The notes beneath the pieces are model-generated. The model had not been told where the DNA came from, made no database searches, and saw only the letters and a list, made by a program, of their open reading frames with translations. A stretch of DNA of 64,000 nt from an uncultured Lachnospiraceae bacterium (lineage in GTDB: Bacteria > Bacillota > Clostridia > Lachnospirales > Lachnospiraceae), in NCBI GenBank assembly GCA_947589095.1, contig CANQBX010000015.1, positions 1 to 64,000 of the forward strand, given 5' to 3'. Both the position numbers and the translations under genes were made by a program. The first letter of the stretch is position 1; each line of letters begins with the position of its first letter. This document shows positions 7,848 to 20,198 of this stretch, in pieces.

Positions 7848-10190
7848 ATGATTCGAAAATATGTATTTGGCGATCCGGTCGAGACGGACGCGGTCGTGAT
7901 GCAGATCCCGGCGGAGACGGAAGCGTTCACTGAGGATCACATCCGCCTGGTAACGAATACGGATAAGAATTCAGCGGCGCCGGACGGTATGGGATGGATT
8001 CCCGACGGGCTGGACAGCGCGGCTATAGCGGGGCTCGCGCAGCGTGCCGCAGCACCGGCGGCCGTCTTTACCTGCGAGCTGGCCGACGCCGACCGCATCT
8101 ACGGCCTCGGCGAGAATATCCGCGGCATTAACAAGCGGGGATGGATCTACGAGTCCAACTGCTCCGACGTTCCTAATCACACGGAGGAGAAGCGCTCCCT
8201 CTACGGAGCCCACAATTTCCTGATCGTGGACGGGCCCGCGCCGGATTCACCGGCGGTCGGCGCCGATCCCAGGGCTGCCGCTGCGGCCGCCGTATCGGCG
8301 GTTTCTGTTGCCTCAGAACCGGTTACTCTGACAGCCCTTTCGGCAGACGGCACCGGCGCTGAGCCCGCCGCTGCGGCTGAGACTCGAACCGCCGCCAAAG
8401 CAGCGCCGTCTGCCCGCCGCCGTTTCGCCATCTTCATCGACGCCAGCCAGAAGGTCACATTTGACTGCGGATACACGGACCGCCGCCGTCTCACGATCAC
8501 TGTCAGCGAAGGCGGCTTCACTCTTTACGTTATGGAAGGAGACAGCCTGCTGAATCTTGTGCGGGAGTTTCGTTCCATTATCGGCCGCAGCTACATTCCG
8601 CCCAAGTGGGCCTTCGGCTACGGCCAGAGCCGCTGGGGCTACAAATGCGCCGCCGACGTGCGTGAGGTGGTCCGTGAACACCGAGAAAACGGCGTGCCGC
8701 TGGACAGCGTTTACATGGACATCGACTACATGGAGGGCTACAAGGATTTTACGGTCAACGAAGAGCGTTTTCCGGATTTCCCGGATTTTGTGGAGGAAAT
8801 GAAGGAGCAGCACGTCCACCTGGTGCCGATCATCGACGCCGGCGTGAAGATCGAAGACGGCTATCCGGTCTACGAGGAGGGCGTGAAGAACGGCTATTTC
8901 TGTAAAAATGAGGAAGGCGGCGACTTTGTCGGCGGCGTCTGGCCGGGCCGGGTGCATTTTCCGGATATGCTCAATCCGGAGGCACGGATGTGGTTCGGCA
9001 ATTGGTACAAGGTGCTTCTGGACGCCGGAATCGACGGCTTCTGGAACGACATGAACGAGCCGGCACTGTTCTACGCTGAGAAGCATCTGGAGGAGATTGC
9101 CGGGGAGATCAGGAAATTTGACAAGGACAGGCTGAACATCGGCCAGCTGCTTACGCTGCAGGCGCAGCTCATGAACCTGGCGTCCCGGCCGGAGGACTAC
9201 CGGACGATCCGGCACAACTGCCAGGGGAAAATGATCCGCCACGACCATGTTCACAATCTATACGGCTACAATATGACCCGCGCCGCCGGCGAGGCGTTCG
9301 CGCGGCTGTCGCCGGAGAAGAGAATCCTTCTGTTCTCCCGGTCTTCCTACATCGGCATGCACCGCTACGGCGGCATCTGGATGGGCGACAACCAGTCCTG
9401 GTGGTCCCATATCCTGATGAACCTGCAGATGCTGCCGTCGCTGAATATGTGCGGCTTCCTCTACACCGGCGCGGACATTGGCGGTTTCGGCTCCAATACG
9501 ACGGAGGATATGCTGCTGCGCTGGCTGGAGCTGGGAATCTTTACGCCGCTGATGCGGAACCATTCGGCCATCGGCACCCGGAGACAGGAATTCTACCAGT
9601 TCGGGGATAAAGAGAGTTTCCGCAATATCATCGGCCTGCGCTACGCGCTGCTGCCGTATCTGTACAGTGAATTTATGAAGGCGGCGCTTGGCGGTGAAAT
9701 GATGTTCGTTCCGCTGGCGTTCATTTGGCCGGAGGATGAGATGGCGGCGCAGGTGGAGGATCAGCTGATGGTGGGCGAGAGCTTCATGATCGCGCCGGTG
9801 TACCGGCAGAACGCGGAGGGACGTTACGTCTACCTGCCGGAGACGATGAAAATGTACCGGCTGCGGAGCGCGGACGACATGGATGGGGAAATTCTGCCCG
9901 CCGGACACCATTATGTGAAAGCGGCGCTCAACGAGGTGCTGGTCTTTCTGCGGGCGGACCGTCTGGTTCCGATGGCGGCGCCGGCGGAGTATGCGGACGG
10001 CGTTGATGCGTCGAAGCTTACACTGCTGCATTTTATTCAGAATGAAGCGGTTTATGAAATGTATGACGACGATGGGCTGAGCCGCGGCGAGACGCCGGAT
10101 GGTCATATGACGGAGATCCGCGTGACGGCAGACGGCGCGGTCCGTGTAAGCGGAGCGGCGTCGCCGGAGTGCAGGCTGATGGCTTTGTGA
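7848..10190 (+). CDS. glycoside hydrolase family 31 (alpha-glucosidase-like)
   Basis: WAFGYGQSRWGYKCAADVREVV, MDIDYMEGYKDFT, GIDGFWNDMNEPALF, GADIGGFGSNTTEDMLLRW. Confidence 0.95.
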   Translation: MIRKYVFGDPVETDAVVMQIPAETEAFTEDHIRLVTNTDKNSAAPDGMGWIPDGLDSAAIAGLAQRAAAPAAVFTCELADADRIYGLGENIRGINKRGWIYESNCSDVPNHTEEKRSLYGAHNFLIVDGPAPDSPAVGADPRAAAAAAVSAVSVASEPVTLTALSADGTGAEPAAAAETRTAAKAAPSARRRFAIFIDASQKVTFDCGYTDRRRLTITVSEGGFTLYVMEGDSLLNLVREFRSIIGRSYIPPKWAFGYGQSRWGYKCAADVREVVREHRENGVPLDSVYMDIDYMEGYKDFTVNEERFPDFPDFVEEMKEQHVHLVPIIDAGVKIEDGYPVYEEGVKNGYFCKNEEGGDFVGGVWPGRVHFPDMLNPEARMWFGNWYKVLLDAGIDGFWNDMNEPALFYAEKHLEEIAGEIRKFDKDRLNIGQLLTLQAQLMNLASRPEDYRTIRHNCQGKMIRHDHVHNLYGYNMTRAAGEAFARLSPEKRILLFSRSSYIGMHRYGGIWMGDNQSWWSHILMNLQMLPSLNMCGFLYTGADIGGFGSNTTEDMLLRWLELGIFTPLMRNHSAIGTRRQEFYQFGDKESFRNIIGLRYALLPYLYSEFMKAALGGEMMFVPLAFIWPEDEMAAQVEDQLMVGESFMIAPVYRQNAEGRYVYLPETMKMYRLRSADDMDGEILPAGHHYVKAALNEVLVFLRADRLVPMAAPAEYADGVDASKLTLLHFIQNEAVYEMYDDDGLSRGETPDGHMTEIRVTADGAVRVSGAASPECRLMAL

Positions 10191-10356
10191 TGAAACGAAG
10201 GCTGAGGCGTCCGGGTACGGCCGAATGATTCCATGGCACAGCGGTGAATAATACATCCGTTTTTGGGCAGGATGAGAAATGGATTTTACCGAAATGGGAG
10301 CCTGCGCCTGCAAATGGCGGCTGCCGGATTTCCCGGGTAAATATCGCAGATACGGA

Positions 10357-10385
10357 TTGACATTTTCCGTCAGATGCGTTATATT
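10357..10385 (+). promoter_or_regulatory. sigma-A promoter of rubrerythrin
   Basis: TTGACA-N17-TATATT. Confidence 0.75.
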
Positions 10386-10434
10386 AGGAATAGTTACTGA
10401 AATCAAATTCACATATGTAAGGAGGATATGAATT

Positions 10435-10971
10435 ATGTCCAAGTATGCGGGTACCAAGACCGAGAAGAACCTGTGGGAGGCGTTTGCCGGTGAGTCCCAG
10501 GCCAGGAACAAATACACCTATTTCGCATCCGTGGCGAAGAAGGCCGGATACGAGCAGATCGCCGAGCTTTTCTTAAAGACGGCTGACAATGAGAAGGAGC
10601 ACGCGAAGCTGTGGTTCAAGGAACTGGGAGAGCTGGGCGATACCCCGACCAACCTGCTTCACGCCGCCGAGGGCGAGAATTTCGAGTGGACCGATATGTA
10701 CGCCCGCATGGCCGACGAAGCCGAGGAAGAAGGCTTCAAGGAGCTGGCGATTAAATTCCGCGGAGTAGCAGCCATCGAGAAGACCCATGAGGAGCGTTAC
10801 CGCGCCCTGCTGAATAATGTGGAGACGAAGCAGGTATTCGAGAAGAGCGGCGTACAGGTGTGGGAGTGCCGCAACTGCGGACACATTGTAGTCGGAACGA
10901 AGGCCCCCGAGGTCTGCCCGGTGTGCGCGCATCCGCAGAGCTATTTCGAGGTCCGCAAGGAGAATTATTGA
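10435..10971 (+). CDS. rubrerythrin (C-terminal rubredoxin-like domain)
   Basis: Ferritin-like motifs ([27 protein letters not shown]) plus CRNCGH...CPVCAHP. Confidence 0.95.
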   Translation: MSKYAGTKTEKNLWEAFAGESQARNKYTYFASVAKKAGYEQIAELFLKTADNEKEHAKLWFKELGELGDTPTNLLHAAEGENFEWTDMYARMADEAEEEGFKELAIKFRGVAAIEKTHEERYRALLNNVETKQVFEKSGVQVWECRNCGHIVVGTKAPEVCPVCAHPQSYFEVRKENY

Positions 10972-11123
10972 TGGGATTCGTTCGGCACAGCCGAGGGCTG
11001 ACGGCCGGTCGCCAAGGAGCAGTGTCTGTACAGAGCAAAATGCAATAAGAGAATGATAATACAGGCAGACGGCGGTTCTTCCGATGAGAGACGGCCGTCT
11101 GCCCGTTTGCTGATTGGATATAT

Positions 11124-11170
11124 ACCCCCGGATATCGGTGCATTTGCATCGGCGCCGGGGTTTTTATTTT
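11124..11170 (+). terminator. Rho-independent terminator downstream of rubrerythrin
   Basis: CCCCGG...CCGGGG hairpin followed by TTTTTATTTT. Confidence 0.75.
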
Positions 11171-11181
11171 ACTCAAAATTT

Positions 11182-11208
11182 TTAGCACTCGGGGCTTGAC
11201 AGTGCTAA
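11182..11208 (+). promoter_or_regulatory. CIRCE element (HrcA operator)
   Basis: TTAGCACTC-N9-CAGTGCTAA; one mismatch from TTAGCACTC-N9-GAGTGCTAA. Confidence 0.93.
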
Positions 11209-11224
11209 CAACATGTGTTATAGT
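11196..11224 (+). promoter_or_regulatory. sigma-A promoter of clpB overlapping CIRCE
   Basis: TTGACA (11196-11201)-N17-TATAGT (11219-11224); the -35 lies inside CIRCE. Confidence 0.8.
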
Positions 11225-11259
11225 ACGAATAGAACAAAGAGAAAAAAGGGGGAGATCCT

Positions 11260-13851
<2,592 letters not shown>

Positions 13852-13926
13852 GTTGACAGCACGTAAAGTCCGGTTACAAAACGGTGGACGAATCTGAAAA
13901 AATGTGCTATACTTCCCTTAACTGAA

Positions 13927-14038
13927 CGATAAGAGGGAGTAGCTTGCACCGCCCGAAGGTGCGGTATGATCCGTCAGCCCGTAGATAATACCGGGTCATA
14001 CCTGAAACACAGGATGTTTTGAAGCGAGACTTTTAGCG
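13927..14038 (+). promoter_or_regulatory. probable yybP-ykoY (Mn2+) riboswitch aptamer
   Basis: GATAAGAGGGAGTAGC ... CCGTCAGCCCG...CGGGTCATACC ... GCGAGACTTTTAGC; conserved GGGAGUAGC, CGUCA and GCGAGAC blocks with a closing P1. Confidence 0.72.
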
Positions 14039-14070
14039 CAGAATATGTGCTGGAAGCCTCGCTTTTTCGC
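14023..14070 (+). terminator. candidate riboswitch expression-platform terminator
   Basis: GCGAG...AGCGCAgaatatgTGCT...CTCGC followed by TTTTT; the left arm is shared with the aptamer 3' strand. Confidence 0.55.
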
Positions 14071-14134
14071 GGCGGCGCGGAAGAGATTCGCCGGGTGGGG
14101 CCGCAGGCACGCAAATATCCAAGGAGGAACCCAT

Positions 14135-15076
14135 ATGTTAGTTACCGTAGCACTGTTCGTAGTAGGACTGATCCTGATCTGTCTGGGCGGCGACCGGCTG
14201 GTGGACGCCGCCGTGGTCATCGCGAGGAAGATCGGCATTCCCCAGATTGTGGTCGGGGCCACCATCGTGAGCCTGGGAACCACGCTGCCGGAGATTCTGG
14301 TCTCCACCACAGCCGCTTTTGACGGTTCCGCGGCCATCGCCGCGGGCAACGCCTTCGGCTCCATCATCTGCAATACGGCCCTGATCGCAGGCCTGACGCA
14401 GACGATCCGGCCGACAAAGAAGGTGGAGACGAAGCCGCTTCTGTGGCGGTCGGCGATCTTCTTCGGGGTCATCATCGTATTGGAGATCGTTGGCGTTCTG
14501 CGGGGTGAGTTCGGCCGGCTGGCAGGCTTCCTTCTTCTGGCCATGTTCGTTGTGTACGCGGTCTTAAATATTGTCCGTGCGGGCGCCGAAGGCGGCGACG
14601 AAGAAGAGAGCGATAAGGACGGGAACGAGGGATCGTTGCTGAAGCAGTTCATTATCCTGGCTGTGTGCGCCGGCCTTCTGTATGTGGGGGCGAATCTGCT
14701 GGTGGACAATGGCATTCTGATCGCCGAGGCCATCGGCGTACCGCAGCGTGTGATCGCGGTCACCTTTATCGCGCTGGGTACGTCGCTTCCGGAACTGGTG
14801 ACGTCCATCGTCTCCATGATCAAGGGCTTTTCCAATGTGGGCTTCGGCAATATCCTGGGCGCCAATATCCTGAATATTCTCGCTGTGATCGGTATTCCGG
14901 CGGCAGTCGTGGGGATTCCGCTGGAGGCATCTACATATCGGATGGATATTCCGCTGGCGACGCTCGTGATGGCGATCCTGATCGTGCCGATCCTCTTCCG
15001 CAGAAAGGCGTCGCGGCTGCAGGGGATCGCGCTGCTGGCGATCTATGCGGCGTACTGCGTGGTGTCGTTTCTCTGA
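14135..15076 (+). CDS. calcium/sodium antiporter (CaCA family, YrbG-like)
   Basis: Two repeats: GATIVSLGTTLPEILVS...GNAFGSIICNTALI and VTFIALGTSLPELVTS...GNILGANILNILAVIG. Confidence 0.93.
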   Translation: MLVTVALFVVGLILICLGGDRLVDAAVVIARKIGIPQIVVGATIVSLGTTLPEILVSTTAAFDGSAAIAAGNAFGSIICNTALIAGLTQTIRPTKKVETKPLLWRSAIFFGVIIVLEIVGVLRGEFGRLAGFLLLAMFVVYAVLNIVRAGAEGGDEEESDKDGNEGSLLKQFIILAVCAGLLYVGANLLVDNGILIAEAIGVPQRVIAVTFIALGTSLPELVTSIVSMIKGFSNVGFGNILGANILNILAVIGIPAAVVGIPLEASTYRMDIPLATLVMAILIVPILFRRKASRLQGIALLAIYAAYCVVSFL

Positions 15077-15185
15077 GAAGCCGGGAAATCGGCACGTAGG
15101 TTTTCTGTGATATAGAGATAAGGAGACCGCATCCGTTCGGCGATGCGGGGAAAAGGCATTTGCCTGTGAGGAGGAAAACAATAGC

Positions 15186-15365
15186 ATGAATCAGCTTCCG
15201 AAGGATCCGGTGATCCTTTTAAGCTATGTAAATACCCAGCTGCGGGATTTCTATCCGTCGCTGGAGGAATTCTGCGGGGCGCGGGATGCGGAGCGGAGCG
15301 TCATAGAAGCGGCGCTTGCGCCTCTCGGCTATACGTATGATGCGGAGAAAAACCGGTTTGTGTAA
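15186..15365 (+). CDS. DUF4250-family small protein (59 aa)
   Basis: MNQLPKDPVILLSYVNTQLRDFYPSLEEFCGARDAERSVIEAALAPLGYTYDAEKNRFV; just under the ORF-track cutoff; preceded by GAGGAGG. Confidence 0.8.
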   Translation: MNQLPKDPVILLSYVNTQLRDFYPSLEEFCGARDAERSVIEAALAPLGYTYDAEKNRFV

Positions 15366-15446
15366 AGGCGGCGCCTGCTCCGGCCGGGTACGCCTGTGAT
15401 CCGGAGAAGGACAATTTATGTAAATCTTATCAGGAGGAGGACCTGA

Positions 15447-16994
15447 ATGCAGCAGGTATTTTCGTTCATAGCCATGGTGTGGGGATGGCTTATGGACCAT
15501 CTGTTATACATCAACCTGATCTTGTCGGTAGTGATCGTTTTTTTCCAGCGCAGGGATCCGAAGGCTGTGTGGACGTGGCTTCTTGTGCTTTATTTTGTGC
15601 CGATCTTTGGGTTCCTGCTGTATCTGGTGCTGTGTCAGGATTATCATAAGAGCAAAATGTTCCGGGTCAAGGAGGTGGAGGACCGGCTGGCGCATCCGGT
15701 GAAGGAGCAGGAACGGCTGATCCAGGGAGCCATGGATCAGATCGCGAAGACGCCGTGGCGCGACTATGAATCGCTGGCGCTGTATAATCTGGAGACTTCC
15801 GGAGCCGTGCTGACATCCGATAATTCCGTGGAGATCTTTACAGACGGCGAGGCGAAATTCAGCGATCTGAAGGAAGAGCTGGGCAAAGCCCGGGAGTACA
15901 TTCATATCCAGTACTATATCATTAAAAATGACGAGCTGTTTCAGTCGATCGTTCCGATCCTTAAAGAACGGGCGGCCGCGGGCGTGGAAGTGCGGGTGCT
16001 CTATGACGGAATGGGCGGCCGTTTCATGCCGGCACGGGTCTGGAAGGATCTGCGCTCATGCGGGATCCGGGTGGCGGAGTTCTTCCCGCCGGTTCTGGGA
16101 CGGCTGCAGCTGCGCGTGAACTACCGGAATCACCGGAAGATCGTGGTGATCGACGGAAAGGTTGGATATGTGGGCGGCTTCAATATCGGGCGCGAGTACA
16201 TTTCCAGAGATCCGAAATTCGGGTACTGGAGGGACACGCATCTGAAGATCCGCGGCAGCGCGGTGTACAGCCTGCAGATCCGCTTCGCACTGGACTGGAA
16301 CTACGCGTCCGGGGAGAATCTGTTCCGGAACGGGAAGTATTTCGGACTGGGAGACGCGGGCGCGGAGGGAAGCGCGGCAGAAACGGCCGCAGCCGGAATG
16401 ACCGGGCAGGAAGCCGCGGCTGTCCGGTCGGTTCTGGATCATCGCGGGGTCATGATGCAGATCATCGCCAGCGGTCCGGACGCCGGCAACCGGCAGATCC
16501 GCAACAATTATATCCAGCTGATCACCCGGGCGCGCCGCCACATCTATGTACAGACGCCGTATTTCATTCCGGACGACGCGGCGCTGTCGGCGCTGAAATT
16601 CGCGGCGGAGTCAGGCGTAGACGTGCGGCTGATGATCCCCTGCAAGCCGGATCATCCGTTCGTCTACTGGGCCACCTATTCCTATATGGGCGATCTGCTG
16701 GCCGCGGGCGCAAAATGCTATACCTATGAGAATGGGTTCCTTCACGCCAAGAGCGTTATGGCGGACGGTATGGTCAGCTGCTGCGGCACGGCCAATATGG
16801 ATATCCGCAGCTTTGAACTGAATTTTGAGGTGAACGCGACCATATACGACGAGGGCGTGACGAAACGGCTGGAGGATAATTTCCGGAAGGATCTGGAACT
16901 GTGCCGGGAAGTGACCCGGGAGGACTATGCGCAGAGAAATTTGTGGATCCGGTTCAGGGAGCAGTGCTGCAGGCTGCTGTCGCCGCTGCTGTGA
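15447..16994 (+). CDS. cls: cardiolipin synthase (phospholipase D family)
   Basis: N-terminal TM segments; HRKIVVIDGKVGYVGGFNIG and HAKSVMADGMVSCCGTANMD. Confidence 0.94.
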   Translation: MQQVFSFIAMVWGWLMDHLLYINLILSVVIVFFQRRDPKAVWTWLLVLYFVPIFGFLLYLVLCQDYHKSKMFRVKEVEDRLAHPVKEQERLIQGAMDQIAKTPWRDYESLALYNLETSGAVLTSDNSVEIFTDGEAKFSDLKEELGKAREYIHIQYYIIKNDELFQSIVPILKERAAAGVEVRVLYDGMGGRFMPARVWKDLRSCGIRVAEFFPPVLGRLQLRVNYRNHRKIVVIDGKVGYVGGFNIGREYISRDPKFGYWRDTHLKIRGSAVYSLQIRFALDWNYASGENLFRNGKYFGLGDAGAEGSAAETAAAGMTGQEAAAVRSVLDHRGVMMQIIASGPDAGNRQIRNNYIQLITRARRHIYVQTPYFIPDDAALSALKFAAESGVDVRLMIPCKPDHPFVYWATYSYMGDLLAAGAKCYTYENGFLHAKSVMADGMVSCCGTANMDIRSFELNFEVNATIYDEGVTKRLEDNFRKDLELCREVTREDYAQRNLWIRFREQCCRLLSPLL

Positions 16995-17067
16995 GACTGC
17001 GGGCGGGGTGCGGCTGCAGTGCGTCGCTGCAGTTTCAGGGAAGATAACAGGGCACGGAGGATGGAGA

Positions 17068-18801
17068 ATGAACAGGCGAAACGTATGGCTGTGCCTGGCG
17101 GGGCTGGCGCTTGCGGCGGTTCTGGAGCTGGTCTGCGCCGGATATTATGCCGGCCGCGGCTATGGCGGGCCCGCTTTTGAAGTGGAGGAATACGGGATCC
17201 AGGATTTTGAGGTAGAGAATGATCATTGGACCGCCGTCGGCGCGTGGCCTTCCATGGTGTTTCGGAATGCGGAAAAATGGGGACATCTGGAGCTGGTGTT
17301 TGCAGAACCTCTTGCGGGGGATATTTCGGTGGAATGCTACTATTCGCCGGAGGGGGATGAAGCAATGGAGCGTTTCCGCCGCTCGGAAGTCTATCTGATC
17401 AAGGGAAGCGATGAGGCTGCGCTTTCCCTTCCGCCGGGCGGCTGGAAGAATATCCATCTGGTGATCCACGGCGATTTCGTGCTGGAAAGTCTGAAGGCCG
17501 CAATGGCGGTTCCGGTATCGGAATGGACGCCGGGGCTGGTCATGGGCCGGATCCGTCTTTGGCGGCTGGCGGTTCTGTGGCTGAGCGTGTGGGCGGGACT
17601 GCAGTTTCTGGCCGGCATTTTTGCGCGGCGCGCAGGCACGGCGGCAGCCGGAGCGGAACAGGCCGGAAGAGCGCCGGTCCCACGGACGGTGCAGGCCGGA
17701 AATGCGTCTGCCCATCCGGCGGCGCAGGCCGGGCCCCGCATTGTCTATATGGACGCGGTCCGGACGCTGGCGGTGTTTCTGGTGATCGCGGTGCATGTGG
17801 TGGAGCCGGTGATGCTTCTGTTCCCGATGGGGACGAAGGAGAGAACGCTGACGACCGGGGCGTATCTGGCTTCAATGACGTGCAACCCGATCTTCGTGAT
17901 GATCAGCGGCGCCCTTCTGCTTCCTTACCGGGATGAGTCGCTTTCCGCGTTTCTGAAGAAAAGGCTGTGGAAGATCCTTCTTCCGCTGCTGGTCTACGCG
18001 GTGTTCTATGTGAGGCTTTTGTGCGTCAGCCGGGTGAGCTTTCTAAGCTGGGTGGTCAATTATCTGAATATGGCGGTCAGCAATCATATAGTCAAGGGGC
18101 CCCATCTGTGGATGGTCTACATGCTGCTGGGACTGTATCTTCTCGTGGTGCCTGTCCGTTATATGCTGCGGGCGATACCGGAGCAGCTGGAAAAATATCT
18201 GGCGGCGCTGATCCTCATCTTTCTGGCGATTCGGACCCTGGCCTATTACCGGCTGTCGATGTTCGGCATTTCGCTGTTTTTGGATGACTGGCCCGGCATT
18301 TTCCTGCTGGGATATCTGATAACCAGGCCGTGGATGCGCAAATACGATCTCCCGCTGGTGCTGGCCGGAGCGGCTGTCTTTCCGGCGGCGGTGTGGATCG
18401 GCGTGACACGGTACGATTTCCGGGACATCGTCTGCAACCAGTCCATTTTCATGGTTCTGATGGCCTGCGCCGTACTCGTCGTCTGTCTGCGCGGCGAGCG
18501 CTTTCTGAAGCCATTCGCGCGGATTTTTGCGATGGGGAGCCGGTACAGCTATTCGATCCTTCTGATCCACTGGCTGCTCCTGTCCAATGTGATCTATCAC
18601 GGCATTTTCAATTCCGGTATGCCGAGGCTGGTACAGGTCGCGGGGCCGATCGTGCTGTGCTTTGTCCTCTCGCTGCTGTGCTCGATGGTCGTAGACCATA
18701 CGCTTGTGGCGGCGGCGGAGGGGATCGCAGAGCGCGCGGCCTGCGCCGTGAGAACGTTTTGCAGGCGCGGTATCCGGTCGGAACAGAATGTGAATGAATA
18801 G
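17068..18801 (+). CDS. membrane acyltransferase family 3-like protein
   Basis: YMDAVRTLAVFLVIAVHVVEPV followed by multiple TM segments; N-terminal extracytoplasmic domain and an Ala/Gly-rich linker. Confidence 0.75.
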   Translation: MNRRNVWLCLAGLALAAVLELVCAGYYAGRGYGGPAFEVEEYGIQDFEVENDHWTAVGAWPSMVFRNAEKWGHLELVFAEPLAGDISVECYYSPEGDEAMERFRRSEVYLIKGSDEAALSLPPGGWKNIHLVIHGDFVLESLKAAMAVPVSEWTPGLVMGRIRLWRLAVLWLSVWAGLQFLAGIFARRAGTAAAGAEQAGRAPVPRTVQAGNASAHPAAQAGPRIVYMDAVRTLAVFLVIAVHVVEPVMLLFPMGTKERTLTTGAYLASMTCNPIFVMISGALLLPYRDESLSAFLKKRLWKILLPLLVYAVFYVRLLCVSRVSFLSWVVNYLNMAVSNHIVKGPHLWMVYMLLGLYLLVVPVRYMLRAIPEQLEKYLAALILIFLAIRTLAYYRLSMFGISLFLDDWPGIFLLGYLITRPWMRKYDLPLVLAGAAVFPAAVWIGVTRYDFRDIVCNQSIFMVLMACAVLVVCLRGERFLKPFARIFAMGSRYSYSILLIHWLLLSNVIYHGIFNSGMPRLVQVAGPIVLCFVLSLLCSMVVDHTLVAAAEGIAERAACAVRTFCRRGIRSEQNVNE

Positions 18802-19288
18802 GAAGCCGGCCTGTCGGTGCATACTATGTTTCATGAAAATGACAGCATATCTTCGGGATACAGGGAAAAATTTTTTAAAATGCGGCGTGGCGGGCTGGTG
18901 TCTGGAGGTGATATTCACTTCGGTGGATTCCATCATGCTCCGCGACTGGCGGCTGATGGGCAAAACGTCGCTTCTGATGTTTCCGATCTATGGCATGGGA
19001 GCGCTTCTGGCGCCGATCGGCCGCGGCGTGGACAGATGGCTTGGGGCGGATCCTTCGGAGCCGCTGGGTCTGACGGATCGGATCGTGCGCCATGGGATGC
19101 TTTACATGGTGCTTATTTTCATTGTGGAATATACCACGGGCTTCTGGCTGCGGAGCCGCGGCATCTGCCCCTGGGATTATACCGGGCGTCATTCGAATAT
19201 CAACGGATTGATCCGGCTGGATTTTGCGCCGCTGTGGTTTGGAACGGGGCTGCTGTTTGAAAGGATCACGAGCAGAGGACGGATGTAA
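18794..19288 (+). CDS. putative membrane protein, CmpB/ABC-transporter type IV family-like
   Basis: CGVAGWCLEVIFTSV...FPIYGMGALLAP...EYTTGFWLRSRGICPWDYTG; an alternative start at 18833 is possible. Confidence 0.6.
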   Translation: MNRKPACRCILCFMKMTAYLRDTGKNFLKCGVAGWCLEVIFTSVDSIMLRDWRLMGKTSLLMFPIYGMGALLAPIGRGVDRWLGADPSEPLGLTDRIVRHGMLYMVLIFIVEYTTGFWLRSRGICPWDYTGRHSNINGLIRLDFAPLWFGTGLLFERITSRGRM

Positions 19289-19448
19289 GCTGCAACAGGC
19301 CGGCGGACAGGAAGAATGAGGAATGGAGGATGCGGCGGCGACCGGAAGGGAGCCGCCGCACGGCGTATTTGGGAAAATGGACTTGTTTTTTATTTAGTAC
19401 ATGAGTATAATGCAGATATAACGTAGTGCAGAAAGGACATTCATTTCC

Positions 19449-20198
19449 ATGATCAAATTCATCATTCTGGCGGCCAGCGTCATCCTTTTCCTGCTATTCA
19501 CCGTGCCGGTGCTCTGGGTGGAAGCGTGGATCGCGAAGAAGCACCCGGAGAAGCGGGACGCCCAGAGCCTGGCCATCGTCCGGTTCATGTTCCGTTATCT
19601 GCTCCGGCTGTCCGGCGTACATATTACCGTGAAGGGCATTGAGAATATCCCGAGGGACCGGGCGGTCCTCTATGTGGGAAATCATCGGAGCTATTTCGAT
19701 ATTCTGGTGGGTTATGTGACGGTGCCGACGCGGATGGGGTTCGTGGCGAAGAAGGAGATGCTGCGATATCCGTCCCTGCGGACCTGGATGAAGAACGTTC
19801 ACTGCCTCTTCCTGGACCGGGAGAACCTGCGGGAAGGTTTAAAGACGATCCTGGCCGGCATCGAGCAGGTCAAATCCGGTATCTCGGTCTGGATCTTCCC
19901 GGAAGGCACCCGCAACCGGAACGACGACATTCTGGAGATGCTGCCGTTTAAGGAGGGCAGCCTTAAGATTGCGGAGAAATCCGGCTGCCCGGTGATTCCG
20001 GTAGCCATGACCGGCACCGCGGAGATCTTCGAGAAGCAGGCGCCGCGGATCAAATCGTCGAATGTGACGATCGAGTTCGGCGAGCCGTTTTTCATCAGCG
20101 ATCTGCCGAAGGAAGAGAAGAAATTCGCCGGTCTCTACACCCAGAACCGGATCAGAGAGATGCTTAAGAAAGAACAGGAGATAAGGAAGGGCGCATAA
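19449..20198 (+). CDS. plsC: 1-acyl-sn-glycerol-3-phosphate acyltransferase
   Basis: VGNHRSYFDILV (HX4D-type), FPEGTRNRND, PVIPVAMTGT. Confidence 0.93.
   Translation: MIKFIILAASVILFLLFTVPVLWVEAWIAKKHPEKRDAQSLAIVRFMFRYLLRLSGVHITVKGIENIPRDRAVLYVGNHRSYFDILVGYVTVPTRMGFVAKKEMLRYPSLRTWMKNVHCLFLDRENLREGLKTILAGIEQVKSGISVWIFPEGTRNRNDDILEMLPFKEGSLKIAEKSGCPVIPVAMTGTAEIFEKQAPRIKSSNVTIEFGEPFFISDLPKEEKKFAGLYTQNRIREMLKKEQEIRKGA

Noticed and set aside
11064-11103. GGCAGACGGC...GCCGTCTGCC inverted repeat as a second terminator
   Set aside because: Good 10-bp stem but a 20-nt loop and no T-tract; the downstream CCCCGG hairpin with TTTTT is the better terminator.
15128-15149. CCGCATC...GATGCGG hairpin after the antiporter as a terminator
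   Set aside because: Perfect 7-bp stem but no T-tract follows; not supported as an intrinsic terminator.
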